A stretch of DNA of 64,000 bases from an uncultured beta proteobacterium (GCA_903938815.1 CAJAES010000022.1:19562-83561); one strand, 5' to 3'; counted from the stretch's first letter, positions 54,876-63,859 are shown. Program-made: numbers and translations. Notes: a model not told the origin generated them from the sequence alone.

Positions 54876-55451
54876 TTGTCACCCGAAACCCCCGACGAAG
54901 AGCTCGTGCAGCGTTGCCGCCGGGGCGAGCAGGCCGCCTGGAGCACGCTCGTGCGCCGGTACCAGCGCCTGATCTACACGGTGCCGCGCCGGGCCGGGCT
55001 CTCGGAAGACCAGGCCGCGGACGTGTTCCAGTTCACCTTCCAGCGCTTTCACGAACACCTGGGCCGCATCGAGGACGGCGCACGCGCACGCGCATGGCTG
55101 GTCACGACCGCGAAGCGCGAGACCCTGCGGCTGCTCGGCGAGGCAAGGCGCTTCGTGGCCCCCGCTGCCGGCGGGGAAGACGAGGACCCCGATGACCCGC
55201 TGGAGCGGATTCCCGACCCCGGGCCCCTGCAGGACGAACAGCTCTCGGCCCTGCAGGAATCCGACCGCCTGCGCCAGGCGGTCGACCGTCTGGACCCGCG
55301 TTCGCGTCAGTTCATCGAGCTGCTGTTCCTGCAGGAAGAACCGCTGCCGTACAGCGACATCGCCGCGCGCCTGGGCATTCCCGAGGGCAGCATCGGGCCG
55401 ACGCGGGCGCGCTGCCTGGCCAAGTTGCGCAAGCTTCTCGCAGAAATGTAG
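54876..55451 (+). CDS. ECF-family RNA polymerase sigma factor
   Basis: 191 residues from a TTG at 54876; no ATG is available. Sigma-70 region 2 (about 12-80, YQRLIYTVPRRAGLSEDQAADVFQFTF) and region 4 (about 130-188, YSDIAARLGIPEGSIGPTRARCLAKLR). An acidic linker lies between them. First gene of a cluster with an unknown protein, a TPR-CHAT protein and two subtilisin-like genes, and probably their regulator. No anti-sigma factor with a membrane helix is nearby. Confidence 0.9.
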   Translation: MSPETPDEELVQRCRRGEQAAWSTLVRRYQRLIYTVPRRAGLSEDQAADVFQFTFQRFHEHLGRIEDGARARAWLVTTAKRETLRLLGEARRFVAPAAGGEDEDPDDPLERIPDPGPLQDEQLSALQESDRLRQAVDRLDPRSRQFIELLFLQEEPLPYSDIAARLGIPEGSIGPTRARCLAKLRKLLAEM

Positions 55452-55515
55452 GAAGAGCTGTATTTGCAGCGCGCCACCCGCCTCAGTGAACCACCCGCGA
55501 AAACCCAGAGCCGCC

Positions 55516-56019
55516 ATGACCCAACGCCACGACACCGATGCCGAGCTGGAAGCCGCCCTGCGACGCAGCAGGGTGCTGGAAGACGCCCCGGAGCACCTGA
55601 TCCAGAAAGCGCTGGACCTGTGGCAGCCGCGCACGGCGGGCCGCGCCGCACCGGGCGGCGGCCTGCGGCGCCGGCTGGCGGCCCTTCTCAGCTTCGACAG
55701 TGCCGGCCTGACGCCCCAGGCGGCAGGCCTGCGGTCGGCCGGTGACGACACCCGGCAGATGCTGTTCAGCGCCGAAGGCCGCGACGTCGATCTGCGAATC
55801 GGGCCGATGTCGGGCGCCGGCTGGCAGGTCGGGGGCCAGATCCTGGGGCCGGACGAAACCGGCACCGTCGAACTGAGCTGCGGCGACTTCCACGCCGAGA
55901 CGCCCTGGAACGAGTTGTCCGAGTTCCGGTTCGACGCCGTGCCCGCGGGCACCTGCCGGCTCACGCTGCGCAGCGCCGACTGGGAACTGGAGCTGCCCGG
56001 GCTGCAGATTCCCGGCTGA
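55516..56019 (+). CDS. Unknown protein of the ECF-CHAT-subtilase cluster
   Basis: 167 residues, no domain recognised. N-terminal helical part (DAELEAALRRSRVLEDAPEHLIQKAL) then a region rich in beta strands (LLSFDSAGLTP, QMLFSAEGRDVDLRIGPM, GTVELSCGDF, WELELPGL). No signal peptide or membrane segment. It lies between the sigma factor and CHAT genes, 16 bases before the latter. It may act as an anti-sigma-like or adaptor protein; no motif supports either. Confidence 0.75.
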   Translation: MTQRHDTDAELEAALRRSRVLEDAPEHLIQKALDLWQPRTAGRAAPGGGLRRRLAALLSFDSAGLTPQAAGLRSAGDDTRQMLFSAEGRDVDLRIGPMSGAGWQVGGQILGPDETGTVELSCGDFHAETPWNELSEFRFDAVPAGTCRLTLRSADWELELPGLQIPG

Positions 56020-56035
56020 GCCCCGGACCCATCTC

Positions 56036-58738
56036 ATGGCCGAGGACGCACGCGCACGTGGATGGGCCCTGAAGGCAGAGTGCTACGCGGCCTGGCACAC
56101 CGCGCCGCCCCATGCCCGCGCGGCGGCTGACCGCCTGCGCGCGCTGGCCGACGAACAGGAAGACCCCGAACTGCAGGCCCTGGCCGACTGGACAGACGGC
56201 ATCGCGCACCTCGCGGCCGGCGCGCTGACTGCCGCGCTGGCGGCGCTGGAAAGCGCACACGCGGCCTTCACGGCGCTGGGCGACCTGCAGCACGCGGCCG
56301 AGTCACAGGTGCCGCAGATGGTGGCGCTGTCGATGCTGGGACGCGACGCCGAAGCCGTGCAGCGCGCGCAGTCGGCGCTGGCGCAGTTCGTCGCGAGCGG
56401 CGACACCCGCTCGGCCGCCAAGATCGACGGCAACCTGGGCACCATGCTGTCGCGCCAGGACCGCCACACCGAGGCCGAGCAGCACTGGCGGCGAGCCGCC
56501 GTGCGCTTTGCGCGCGTCGGCGACACCGAGCTGTCGGTCGCGGCCGACGTGGCGCTGGCCAACACGCTGACCTGGCAGTTCCGGTTCGACGAGGCGCTGC
56601 GCATCAACGAGCGCGCCCGCATGCGCGCGCGCACCCACGGCTTCACGGTGCTCGATGCCCATGCCCGGCAGGCCATCGGCCGCATCGAGCTCAACCGCGG
56701 GCGCTGGCACCAGGCGCTGCCGGCGCTGGCCGAGGCCGCCAGGCTGCTGGCCGAAGCGGGCGCGCCGCCGCAGAAACGCATCGAGGCCGAGGCGGCGCTG
56801 GCCGACGCCTATCTCGCCGTCAACCTGCTGGGCGAAGCCGTGTCGCTGTACGACCGCGTGATGGCCGATGCCCTGGCCCTGCAGGCGCCGACCGAGCAGG
56901 CCTGGGCGGCCCTGCAGCGCGCGCGTGCGCTGGACCGCCTGGGCGACGCGCGCGGGGCAGCCGCAGGCCTGTCCGCGGCCCGCGCGCTGTATGCCGGGAC
57001 CGGCAACACAGCCACGATGGCCTTCATCGACCTGTGCCGTGGCCGGGTCGAGCTGGGCGCGGGCGATGCCGCATCGGCGCTGGGCCATGCCCTTGCCGCA
57101 CAGGCTGCGCTGCAGGGCAGTGGCATCACCGGCTGGCTGCTCGAAGCCAGGGCGCTGCAGGCGGCCGCGCATGCCGCACTGGGCGAGGACGCCGCTGCCC
57201 AGGCGGGCTTCGATGCCGTGCTGGCACAGGCCGGCGGATTGCCGCAGATCGCGCTGCCGTGCCATGTCGGCCTCGGATCGCTGGCATTGGCACGCGGCAA
57301 GCTCGACACGGCCCGCGACGCGCTCGAGACCGCGCTGGACCTGATCGACCGCGAACGCGCGGCCCTGCCTGACGATGATTTCCGCAGCGCGCTCGGCGCC
57401 GAGGCCGAGCATGCGCACGATCTGCTCGTGCGCGTGGCCCTGGCGCAAGGCGACGCCGTGCAGTTGCTGCGCGACCTGGAGCGCGGCCGCGCCCGGGCAC
57501 TGGCGCTCAGCCTGCCTGCCGCGGACGCAGCGCCCCGTGCGGCCGCGTCCGCCCAGCTGCGCTGGCTGCGCGACCAGTGGCGGCAGGCCCTGGCCGAAGG
57601 CGACGAGCAGCGGCTGCCCGCCCTGGGCGGCCAGGTGCAGGCGCTGGAGCACGAACTGCTGGAGGCGCATCGCCGCGAGGCCCTGCTGCCGACCGGGGCG
57701 AAGGCCGCCACCGAGGAGCCTCTCGATCTGGCGGCGCTGCAGGCCTCGCTGCCCGAGGACACGGCCATCGTGGTGTGGCACCAGCTGAATGGCCGGCTGC
57801 TGGCCTGCGTGGTGGCGGGCGGCGAGGTGCGGCACCACGCCTGGGCGGCTGACGGCCTGGCCGAGCGCATACGCGCGCTCCGGTTCCAGATCGACACCCT
57901 GCGCTTCGGCGGCGCTGGCATGCGGCGCCACGCCGGGCAGCTGATGGCCCGCGCGCAGGTGCACGCCCGTGCGCTGCACGATCTGGTCTGGGCCCCGGTC
58001 GAGCCCCTGCTGGGCGGGCGCCGGCGCGTGGTTCTGGTGCCGCACCGGGAGCTGCACTACCTGCCGTTCGGCGCCCTGCACGACGGCCGGCAGTGGCTGG
58101 TGCAGAGCCATCGGCTCAGCCTGGCGCCCAGCGCCACGGTCTGGCAGGCGCAGCAGCGGCGTCCGGCGGCCCGGTTCGACAGCGTGCTGGCGGTCGGCGT
58201 GGGCGGCACCGCGCTGCCGCAGGTGGCCGGGGAGATCGCCGCGGTCTCGGCGGCCTTCGGGCCACGCGCACAGGTGCTGTGCGAAACCGGAGCCACGCAG
58301 CCGGCGCTGACGGCCGCACTGCCGGCAGCCGACGTGCTGCACCTGGCCTGCCACGGGCACTTTCGCAGCGACAACCCCGCGTTCTCGTTCCTGCAGCTGG
58401 GGGACGGCCCGCTCACGCTGCGCGACGCACGCGAACTGCCGCTGCGCGCCAGCCTGGTCGCGCTCTCGGCCTGCGAGACCGGTGTCAGCCGGGTGGCACC
58501 CGGCGACGAGGTGCTGGGCCTGGTCCGTGCCTTCATGCTGGCCGGCGCTGGCGCGGTGCTGGCCACGCTGTGGCCGGTCGAAGACGCCGCCTGCGCCGCG
58601 CTGATGACGGACTTCTACCGCGGGCTGCTCGCGGGCGCCTCGCCCGCCGACGCCTTGAACCAGGCCCAGGCGAGCGCCGCGGCGTCGGGCGCACACCCGT
58701 TCTTCTGGGCCGCGTTTTCCCTGCACGGGCGCGGCTGA
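56036..58738 (+). CDS. TPR-CHAT caspase-like protease
   Basis: 900 residues. About 1-480 are alpha-helical TPR-like repeats; a coiled-coil linker follows. The C-terminal CHAT domain (about 620-900) has the caspase-type dyad: H773 in HLACHGHF and C813 in LSACETGVS, with a typical DEVLGLVRAFMLAGAGAVLATLWPVED segment. The dyad is intact, so protease activity is plausible. CHAT proteases elsewhere act in bacterial immunity (type III-E CRISPR, gasdermin loci); there is no CRISPR or gasdermin gene here. The start is the ATG at 56036, 16 bases after the preceding stop. Confidence 0.9.
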   Translation: MAEDARARGWALKAECYAAWHTAPPHARAAADRLRALADEQEDPELQALADWTDGIAHLAAGALTAALAALESAHAAFTALGDLQHAAESQVPQMVALSMLGRDAEAVQRAQSALAQFVASGDTRSAAKIDGNLGTMLSRQDRHTEAEQHWRRAAVRFARVGDTELSVAADVALANTLTWQFRFDEALRINERARMRARTHGFTVLDAHARQAIGRIELNRGRWHQALPALAEAARLLAEAGAPPQKRIEAEAALADAYLAVNLLGEAVSLYDRVMADALALQAPTEQAWAALQRARALDRLGDARGAAAGLSAARALYAGTGNTATMAFIDLCRGRVELGAGDAASALGHALAAQAALQGSGITGWLLEARALQAAAHAALGEDAAAQAGFDAVLAQAGGLPQIALPCHVGLGSLALARGKLDTARDALETALDLIDRERAALPDDDFRSALGAEAEHAHDLLVRVALAQGDAVQLLRDLERGRARALALSLPAADAAPRAAASAQLRWLRDQWRQALAEGDEQRLPALGGQVQALEHELLEAHRREALLPTGAKAATEEPLDLAALQASLPEDTAIVVWHQLNGRLLACVVAGGEVRHHAWAADGLAERIRALRFQIDTLRFGGAGMRRHAGQLMARAQVHARALHDLVWAPVEPLLGGRRRVVLVPHRELHYLPFGALHDGRQWLVQSHRLSLAPSATVWQAQQRRPAARFDSVLAVGVGGTALPQVAGEIAAVSAAFGPRAQVLCETGATQPALTAALPAADVLHLACHGHFRSDNPAFSFLQLGDGPLTLRDARELPLRASLVALSACETGVSRVAPGDEVLGLVRAFMLAGAGAVLATLWPVEDAACAALMTDFYRGLLAGASPADALNQAQASAAASGAHPFFWAAFSLHGRG

Positions 58739-58770
58739 TCCGGCCCGGGCATCATCAACCCCAGGGCGAG

Positions 58771-58806
58771 GTGCCTGTCCGGGTGCCTGTCCGGGTGCCT
58801 GTCCAA
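58771..58806. repeat. 12-bp tandem repeat before the first subtilisin gene
   Basis: Three near-perfect copies of GTGCCTGTCCGG between the CHAT stop and the subtilisin start. Nothing else is recognised in 58739-58884. Confidence 0.85.
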
Positions 58807-58884
58807 GGCGCCAGTCAGAGATGCCAGCCCGAGGTATTTCCCCGGTCCGCCCGCCCTCGGTGCGGCTGGACTGCCGGAATCAAC

Positions 58885-60306
58885 ATGTCGAACTCGAAGC
58901 TCCCCTTGCCCAGCCCGCCCAGCCTGCCCGGCCGGCGCGCCGTGGCCACCACGCTCGCCACCGCGCTCGCCGCCACCCTCGTCCTCAGCCTTGCCGGCTG
59001 CGGCGGCGGCGGCAGCAGCGCCGTCGATTCCGGCACCCCCGTGCCGCCGCCCGTGGCCACCGGGCCCGAAGTGCTGGTGCAGATCACTACCGGCGCCAGC
59101 ATCGCCGCCATCGCCGATTCAGCCGGCGCGAGCGTGATCGACCAGTTCGGCCGGCGCCCCATCTACCGCCTGCAACTGCCGGCGGGCCGCGACGCCGAGG
59201 CCGCAGCGGCTGCGCTCGCGCAGCGCAGCGACGTGCGTTTCGCCGAGTCGAATGTCGAGAACGAGACGCCGGAAGGCACCAAGAACTCGATCTGGCTGAT
59301 CGGTGGCGACGCCGGCTCCTACGGAACACAGTGGGCGCCCACTAGCCTGAGACTCCCCGCAGCCCAGGCGCTGGCGACCGGCGAAGGGGTGCGCGTGGCG
59401 GTGCTCGACACCGGCATCGACGCCACCCACCCGGCCCTGGCCGGCCGTCTGGCCCGCACCGCCGGCGGCGCCATCCTGGGCCGCGACTTCGTCGACGACG
59501 ACGCCGACGCCTCCGAATCCGGCAGCCGCGCCGACATCGGCTGGGGCCACGGCACCCACGTGGCGGGCCTGGTGGCGCTGGCCGCGCCATCGGCCCGGCT
59601 GATGCCGGTGCGCGTGCTCGACCGCCAGGGCCGGGGCAACGTCTGGGTGCTGGCCGAGGCTCTGGCGTGGGCCGTGGACCCGGACGGCAACCCCGCCACC
59701 GACGACGGCGCCCACATCGTCAACATGAGCCTGGGCAGCACGAAGCCGACGCGGCTGCTGTCGGCCGTGGTGAGCCTGGCCAGCTGCGAGTTCGGCGACG
59801 ACGACAACGACTTCGACGATGCCGGCTTCGACGACGACCGCGCACGCTGCGCGCTGGGCCACGGCGCCGCCGTGTTGTCGGCAGCCGGCAACTCGGGCAG
59901 CGACACCGAACGCCTGTACCCGGCCGCGGAAGAAGTGAAGGGTGCGCGCGCCATCACGGCCACGACGGCCCAGCAGGGCCTGGCGCCGTTCGCCAACCGC
60001 GGCGGCTGGATCAAGCTCGCGGCCCCGGGCGAGGCCATCGTGAGCACCGTGCCCGGCGGCGGCTGGGGCACGTGGTCTGGCACCTCGATGGCGTCTCCGC
60101 TGGCCGCCGGCACCGCGGCGCTGGTCCTGGGCCGGCCCTCGCCCAACCCCCGGCCCGGCGCCACGGGCTTGCGCCAGTGGTTCGCCGAAGACCTGATGAA
60201 ACGCCTGGAGGACCGCGCCCGGCCGGTCTGCAACGCATCCGTCAGACAGATCGACGCGGCCGCGGCTGTCGGCGACACCCCTGCGCCCGACACGGCGTGC
60301 CCCTGA
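58885..60306 (+). CDS. Subtilisin-like (S8) serine protease, lipoprotein
   Basis: 473 residues from the ATG at 58885. Signal peptide with lipobox LSLAGC and Gly-rich spacer, so likely membrane-anchored outside the cytoplasm. An inhibitor-I9-like propeptide region (about 65-130) precedes the catalytic domain: D175 in VLDTGID, H222 in GHGTHVAG and S401 in GTSMASP. All three are intact. An acidic loop (FGDDDNDFDDAGFDDD, about 310) may bind calcium. Next to a CHAT gene and a second, broken S8 gene with about 60-65% similar sequence by eye. Confidence 0.95.
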   Translation: MSNSKLPLPSPPSLPGRRAVATTLATALAATLVLSLAGCGGGGSSAVDSGTPVPPPVATGPEVLVQITTGASIAAIADSAGASVIDQFGRRPIYRLQLPAGRDAEAAAAALAQRSDVRFAESNVENETPEGTKNSIWLIGGDAGSYGTQWAPTSLRLPAAQALATGEGVRVAVLDTGIDATHPALAGRLARTAGGAILGRDFVDDDADASESGSRADIGWGHGTHVAGLVALAAPSARLMPVRVLDRQGRGNVWVLAEALAWAVDPDGNPATDDGAHIVNMSLGSTKPTRLLSAVVSLASCEFGDDDNDFDDAGFDDDRARCALGHGAAVLSAAGNSGSDTERLYPAAEEVKGARAITATTAQQGLAPFANRGGWIKLAAPGEAIVSTVPGGGWGTWSGTSMASPLAAGTAALVLGRPSPNPRPGATGLRQWFAEDLMKRLEDRARPVCNASVRQIDAAAAVGDTPAPDTACP

Positions 60307-60317
60307 AGGAACTCCTC

Positions 60318-61661
60318 ATGCCCACCGCCACAACCCGAAGCCCGGGCGCCCTGGTCACCCTGGCGCTCGCGCTCGCCTGCGTCGCAGCGACGTCGCCCGC
60401 GCTGGCCCAGTCCCCCACGCCGGTGCAGGAAGTGGTCGTGCAGCTGGCCACGGGCGTGAATGCGTCGGCCTTCGCGTCAGCGCAGGGCCTGGTGCTGCTG
60501 GACCAGTTCGGCACCCGGCCTATCCATCGCCTGCGCCTGGGCACACCCGGCGACGTGGAAGCCGTGGCGGCCACGCTCGCCACCCTTCCCGAGGTGGTCT
60601 TCGCAGAACCGGACTTCGCGGGCGAGACACCGGAGAGCGTCAAGAACTCGATCTGGCTCATCGGCAATTCCGAGGCGGAGTACGTCGAGCAGTGGGCGCC
60701 CGACGCGCTGCGGCTGGCCGGCGCCCACCAGCGCAGCACCGGGCGTGGAGTCCGGGTGGCTGTGCTCGACACGGGCGTGGAGCTCACCCACCCCAGCCTG
60801 GCGCCACGGCTGCTGCGCAAGCGCAACGGTGCGCTCGTCGGGCGCGACTTCGTCGACAACGACGCCAACCCGTCCTAGGCGGGCGGCGTCGGCGATCCGG
60901 GCTGGGGCCACGGCACGCACGTGGCCGGCCTCGTGGCGCTGGCCGCGCCCGAGGCGAAGATCATGCCGGTGCGCGTGCTCGACGCCGCCGGCCGGGGCAA
61001 CGTCTGGGTCCTGGCCGAGGGCATCGGCTGGGCCGTCGACCCCGACGCCCGCCCGGACACCGACGATGGCGCGCACGTGATCAACCTCAGCCTGGGCACC
61101 ACGCGGCCGACCCGGCTGCTGGAAACCGCCGTGGCGCTGGCCACGTGCAACTTCGCCGATGACGACGATGCCTTCAGCGACCCCGGCTTCGCCGCCGACC
61201 GCGCGCGCTGCGCCCGTGGCTGGGGCGCGGTGGTGCTGGCGTCGGCCGGCAACTCCGGCAGCGGCGACGAACTGATGTACCCGGCGGCGGAGGGCGTGAA
61301 GGGCTCGCGCGCCGTTGCCGCCAGCACGCTCGACAAAGGCCTGGCGGGGTTCTCGAACTTCGGCGGCTGGATCAAGCTGTCCGCGCCGGGCCAGGGCATC
61401 GTCAGCACCGTGCCGGGCGCCAGCTGGGGCACCTGGTCGGGAACCTCGATGGCGGCGCCGCTGGCAGCCGGCACCGCGGCCCTGGTGCTGTCGTCCCGCC
61501 CGCCGAGCGGTGGCCGACCCAACCCCCGGCGCTGGCTGCCGGAAGACGTGCTCAAGCGCATGGAAGACCGCAGCGCGGCCCAGTGCAGCGGCCCCTTCAA
61601 GCTGATCGACGCGCAGGCGGCCGTCACGAACACGGCGGCGCCGGATCCCGCCTGCCCCTGA
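60318..61661 (+). pseudogene. Second subtilisin-like protease interrupted by one in-frame TAG
   Basis: Reading frame of 447 codons plus a terminal stop, broken only by TAG at 60876-60878 (codon 187); the frame does not shift. Signal peptide (about 1-31, ALAQ; no lipobox), propeptide, and D151 precede the stop; H198 (GHGTHVAG) and S377 (GTSMAAP) follow it. The homologous upstream gene has a Glu/Ser-rich loop at this position, so TAG may derive from GAG or CAG. A peptide ending at TAG would lack two catalytic residues. Nonsense mutation, read-through or sequencing error are all possible. An internal ATG at 60921 lies past the histidine motif. Confidence 0.85.
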
Positions 61662-61758
61662 GGCCTGAACGGCGGCATGTATTTCGCGGTCGCCTGGCCG
61701 CCATGCCGGCACAGGCCGAGGAGCGGCTGTGAACACGCGCTGAAGGTATCGTCGGCCC

Positions 61759-62883
61759 ATGAAAAGCATGGGTCGACGCGCCGAGGGTGAACGCCTGGAG
61801 CGCATGCGGGGTTCGCCGCTGTGGGTGGGAGATGACTTTCGCAACCGGCACCCGGTGCTGCCCGGCCTGCGCGACCCGGCGGCACCGCGGCCCACTCTGG
61901 CGGACTTCCTGTGCGGCGGCGAGCGCCGCGTGCCGCGCCACGCCCTCCCCTCCAGCGACCCGAGATCTGCCTGGCTGCAGCCGCCGGCGAGCGGCCTGCG
62001 CGCCACATGGCTCGGGCACTCCACCGTGCTGATCGAGATCGATGGCCACCGGGTGCTGACCGATCCGGTCTGGGGCCCGCGAGCCTCGCCCTCGCGGCTG
62101 GCCGGGCCGCGCCGCTTCCAGCCGGCGCCGCTGCGCCTGAGCCACCTGCCCACGCCCGACGTGGTGCTGGTCTCGCACGACCATTACGACCACCTCGACT
62201 ACCCCACGGTGCGCGCGCTGGCGCGCCACACCGACGTGCCCTTCGTCACGTCACTCGGCGTGGGCGCGCACCTGGAGGCCTTCGGGGTGCCCCCGGAACG
62301 CATCACCGAGCTCGACTGGTGGGAAACGCACCGCGTGCCCGGCACCGGGCTCGAGGTCACCGCCGCACCGTCGCAGCACTTCTCGGGCCGCGGCCTGAAG
62401 GACCGCAACGCCACGCTGTGGTCCTCGCTGGTGGTGCGCGGGCCGCGGCATTCGGTCTTCTTCAGCGGCGACACCGGGCTGACGAACGAGTACGCCGCCA
62501 TCCGCGAGCGCCTCGGGCCCTTCGATCTGGTGATGCTGGAGGTGGGCGCTTTCCACCCGTCCTGGGGCGACATCCACCTGGGACCAGAAAACGCACTGAA
62601 GGCGCACGCACTGCTCGGCGGGGGCACCCTGCTGCCGGTGCACTGGGGCACTTTCAGCCTGGCGATGCACGCCTGGGACGAACCCGCCGAGACCCTGCTC
62701 GCGCTGGCCGGGCCGCTGGGCGTGCCCTTGCTGATGCCCACGCTGGGACAGCCGGTGGAACCGCGCGAGCGGCGGCCGGTGACGCCCTGGTGGCGCGCGG
62801 TGGACAGCGGCAGCGGCGCGCCAGTGCTGGCGGGGCGGCAGCCCGAGCCGCTGCCCGGGCCGATGCCCTGGCCGGCAGACTGA
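61759..62883 (+). CDS. Metallo-beta-lactamase-fold hydrolase (NAPE-PLD/UlaG-like)
   Basis: 374 residues. Central MBL fold with WLGHSTVLIEIDG (about 92-104), zinc motif SHDHYDHLD (about 137-145), QHFSGRG near 213, FFSGDTG near 235 and a C-terminal histidine in PVHWGTF. The family includes N-acyl-phosphatidylethanolamine phospholipase D and L-ascorbate-6-phosphate lactonase; the substrate is not predictable. Alternative ATG at 61768. It follows the broken protease gene by 97 bases with no apparent link. Confidence 0.9.
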   Translation: MKSMGRRAEGERLERMRGSPLWVGDDFRNRHPVLPGLRDPAAPRPTLADFLCGGERRVPRHALPSSDPRSAWLQPPASGLRATWLGHSTVLIEIDGHRVLTDPVWGPRASPSRLAGPRRFQPAPLRLSHLPTPDVVLVSHDHYDHLDYPTVRALARHTDVPFVTSLGVGAHLEAFGVPPERITELDWWETHRVPGTGLEVTAAPSQHFSGRGLKDRNATLWSSLVVRGPRHSVFFSGDTGLTNEYAAIRERLGPFDLVMLEVGAFHPSWGDIHLGPENALKAHALLGGGTLLPVHWGTFSLAMHAWDEPAETLLALAGPLGVPLLMPTLGQPVEPRERRPVTPWWRAVDSGSGAPVLAGRQPEPLPGPMPWPAD

Positions 62884-62990
62884 GCCACGGGGCGAACGCG
62901 CGAACGCGCCGGCGCGTTCGCGCGTGGGCGAGCGGGCCAGGCGGCCAGGCGGCCAGTTGCAGCCAGGCCCCATGTGGCCGGAAAGCGCTT

Positions 62991-63097
62991 GCGGTTCATC
63001 GCCGTGAACCGCGCTTCATCGGCCTCCATCCGCGATTCATCGCAGACGGCTTGGCCCGGGGCAGGTGCGGACCGATAGTTCAGTCATCGCAACGCCA
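62991..63097 (+). promoter_or_regulatory. Promoter module A: three tandem repeats, -35/-10
   Basis: GCGGTTCATCG (62991), GCGCTTCATCG (63011) and GCGATTCATCG (63032) lie 20 and 21 bp apart. TTGGCC (63051-63056) and GATAGT (63074-63079) form -35 and -10 with a 17-bp spacer. A 26-bp stretch (63072-63097) is identical to 63629-63654 in module B. The repeats resemble AlgR-type (LytTR response regulator) sites with core CCGTTCGTC. Confidence 0.75.
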
Positions 63098-63121
63098 ACC
63101 AGCCCCCCGAAGGAACCGATC

Positions 63122-63268
63122 ATGACCACCCGCACCCACCGCTTCGCCGCCATCGCCCTGTCGTTCGTGATGACCCTGGTCATCTTCTCGGGCGTCACCG
63201 GACTGTCGTCACCGGAGCACGCGGGCGAGGTGCTGGCGCAGGTGGCACAGACTGCCCCGCGCAGCTGA
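63122..63268 (+). CDS. MTTRT-type small exported or membrane peptide, copy A
   Basis: 48 residues, no named family recognised. MTTRT start, hydrophobic segment (about 9-28), then a short Ser/Glu/Ala-rich tail. RBS GAAGGAA. Closest to copy B at 63679 (about 60% identical by eye over the first 35 residues) and also related to copy C at 45442. Single gene with its own promoter module and a GC hairpin after it. Confidence 0.8.
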   Translation: MTTRTHRFAAIALSFVMTLVIFSGVTGLSSPEHAGEVLAQVAQTAPRS

Positions 63269-63292
63269 CCGGCACCCGGCGTCGAGCAGAAC

Positions 63293-63312
63293 GGCCCCGC
63301 TTCGGCGGGGCC
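63293..63312 (+). terminator. Hairpin terminator after peptide gene A
   Basis: Stem GGCCCCGC / GCGGGGCC with TTCG tetraloop, followed by GCTGCATTT. The core equals that of the tandem terminators at 63860. Confidence 0.7.
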
Positions 63313-63547
63313 GCTGCATTTGGGGCCCTGCTTCCTGCAGCCGCGCAAACGACTCCCCGAGCGGCAGGTCGAAGATCGCGCTGAGCCCGCGCAGCGACTG
63401 CGCAGAGCCAGGTGCGAGCTTGGGCTTGGGCTTGGCCTCGTGCTTGGCTTGGCTTGGGCTGCGGATACAGGTTCGGGTGCGGGTGCGGGTGCGGGTGCAG
63501 CTGCGACAGCGGCTGCGATTTCGACCGCTGAAACGCCGGCGTCACCT
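63313..63547. other. Low-complexity spacer
   Basis: No gene can be supported. The right part is simple-sequence DNA (GGGCTT and GGGTGC units). The left part reads as protein-like on the minus strand (ending ...LPLGESFARLQ) but has no start or RBS. It may be the decayed end of a gene. Confidence 0.5.
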
Positions 63548-63654
63548 GCGGTTCATCGTTCGAAGTGACGCTTCATCACGCACCGGCGTCGCCTCGTCGC
63601 AGCGCGCTTTCGCCGGCCCCGGTGAGGCCCGATAGTTCAGTCATCGCAACGCCA
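63548..63654 (+). promoter_or_regulatory. Promoter module B
   Basis: GCGGTTCATCG (63548) and ACGCTTCATCA (63568) are clear; a third site at 63589 is degenerate. -10 GATAGT (63631-63636) is 83 bp from the first repeat, as in A and C. The 26-bp block 63629-63654 is identical to module A. Confidence 0.75.
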
Positions 63655-63678
63655 CGCAGCCACCCAGAGGACTCCACC

Positions 63679-63834
63679 ATGACCACCCGCACCGCCCACA
63701 TCGCCGCCTTCGCCCTGTCGCTCGTCATGACGCTCGGCATCTTCTCCAGCGTCACCAGCCTGTCGTCTCCGTCGCACGCCGGCGCGCAACTGGCGCAGAC
63801 CGCGCAGCCCGCACAAGAGTCGCAGCGCAGCTGA
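63679..63834 (+). CDS. MTTRT-type small exported or membrane peptide, copy B
   Basis: 51 residues. MTTRT start, hydrophobic segment (about 9-28) ending in SSVTSLSSPSHAG, then a Gln/Ala-rich tail. RBS AGAGGA. Sister of copy A 557 bp upstream, in the same orientation; the shared upstream block suggests a local duplication of gene plus promoter. Followed by four tandem terminators. Confidence 0.8.
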   Translation: MTTRTAHIAAFALSLVMTLGIFSSVTSLSSPSHAGAQLAQTAQPAQESQRS

Positions 63835-63859
63835 ACCCCGGCGCGCGGCGTCGCGCCTC

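Noticed and set aside
60876..60878. Pyrrolysine or programmed read-through at the amber codon
   Set aside because: No pyl genes or stop-context elements are visible; a simple nonsense change or base error is the parsimonious view, so it is annotated as a pseudogene.
63320..63545. Protein-like minus-strand stretch in the spacer between peptide genes A and B
   Set aside because: It has no start codon with an RBS, and its upstream part is simple-sequence repeats; at most a decayed gene end.
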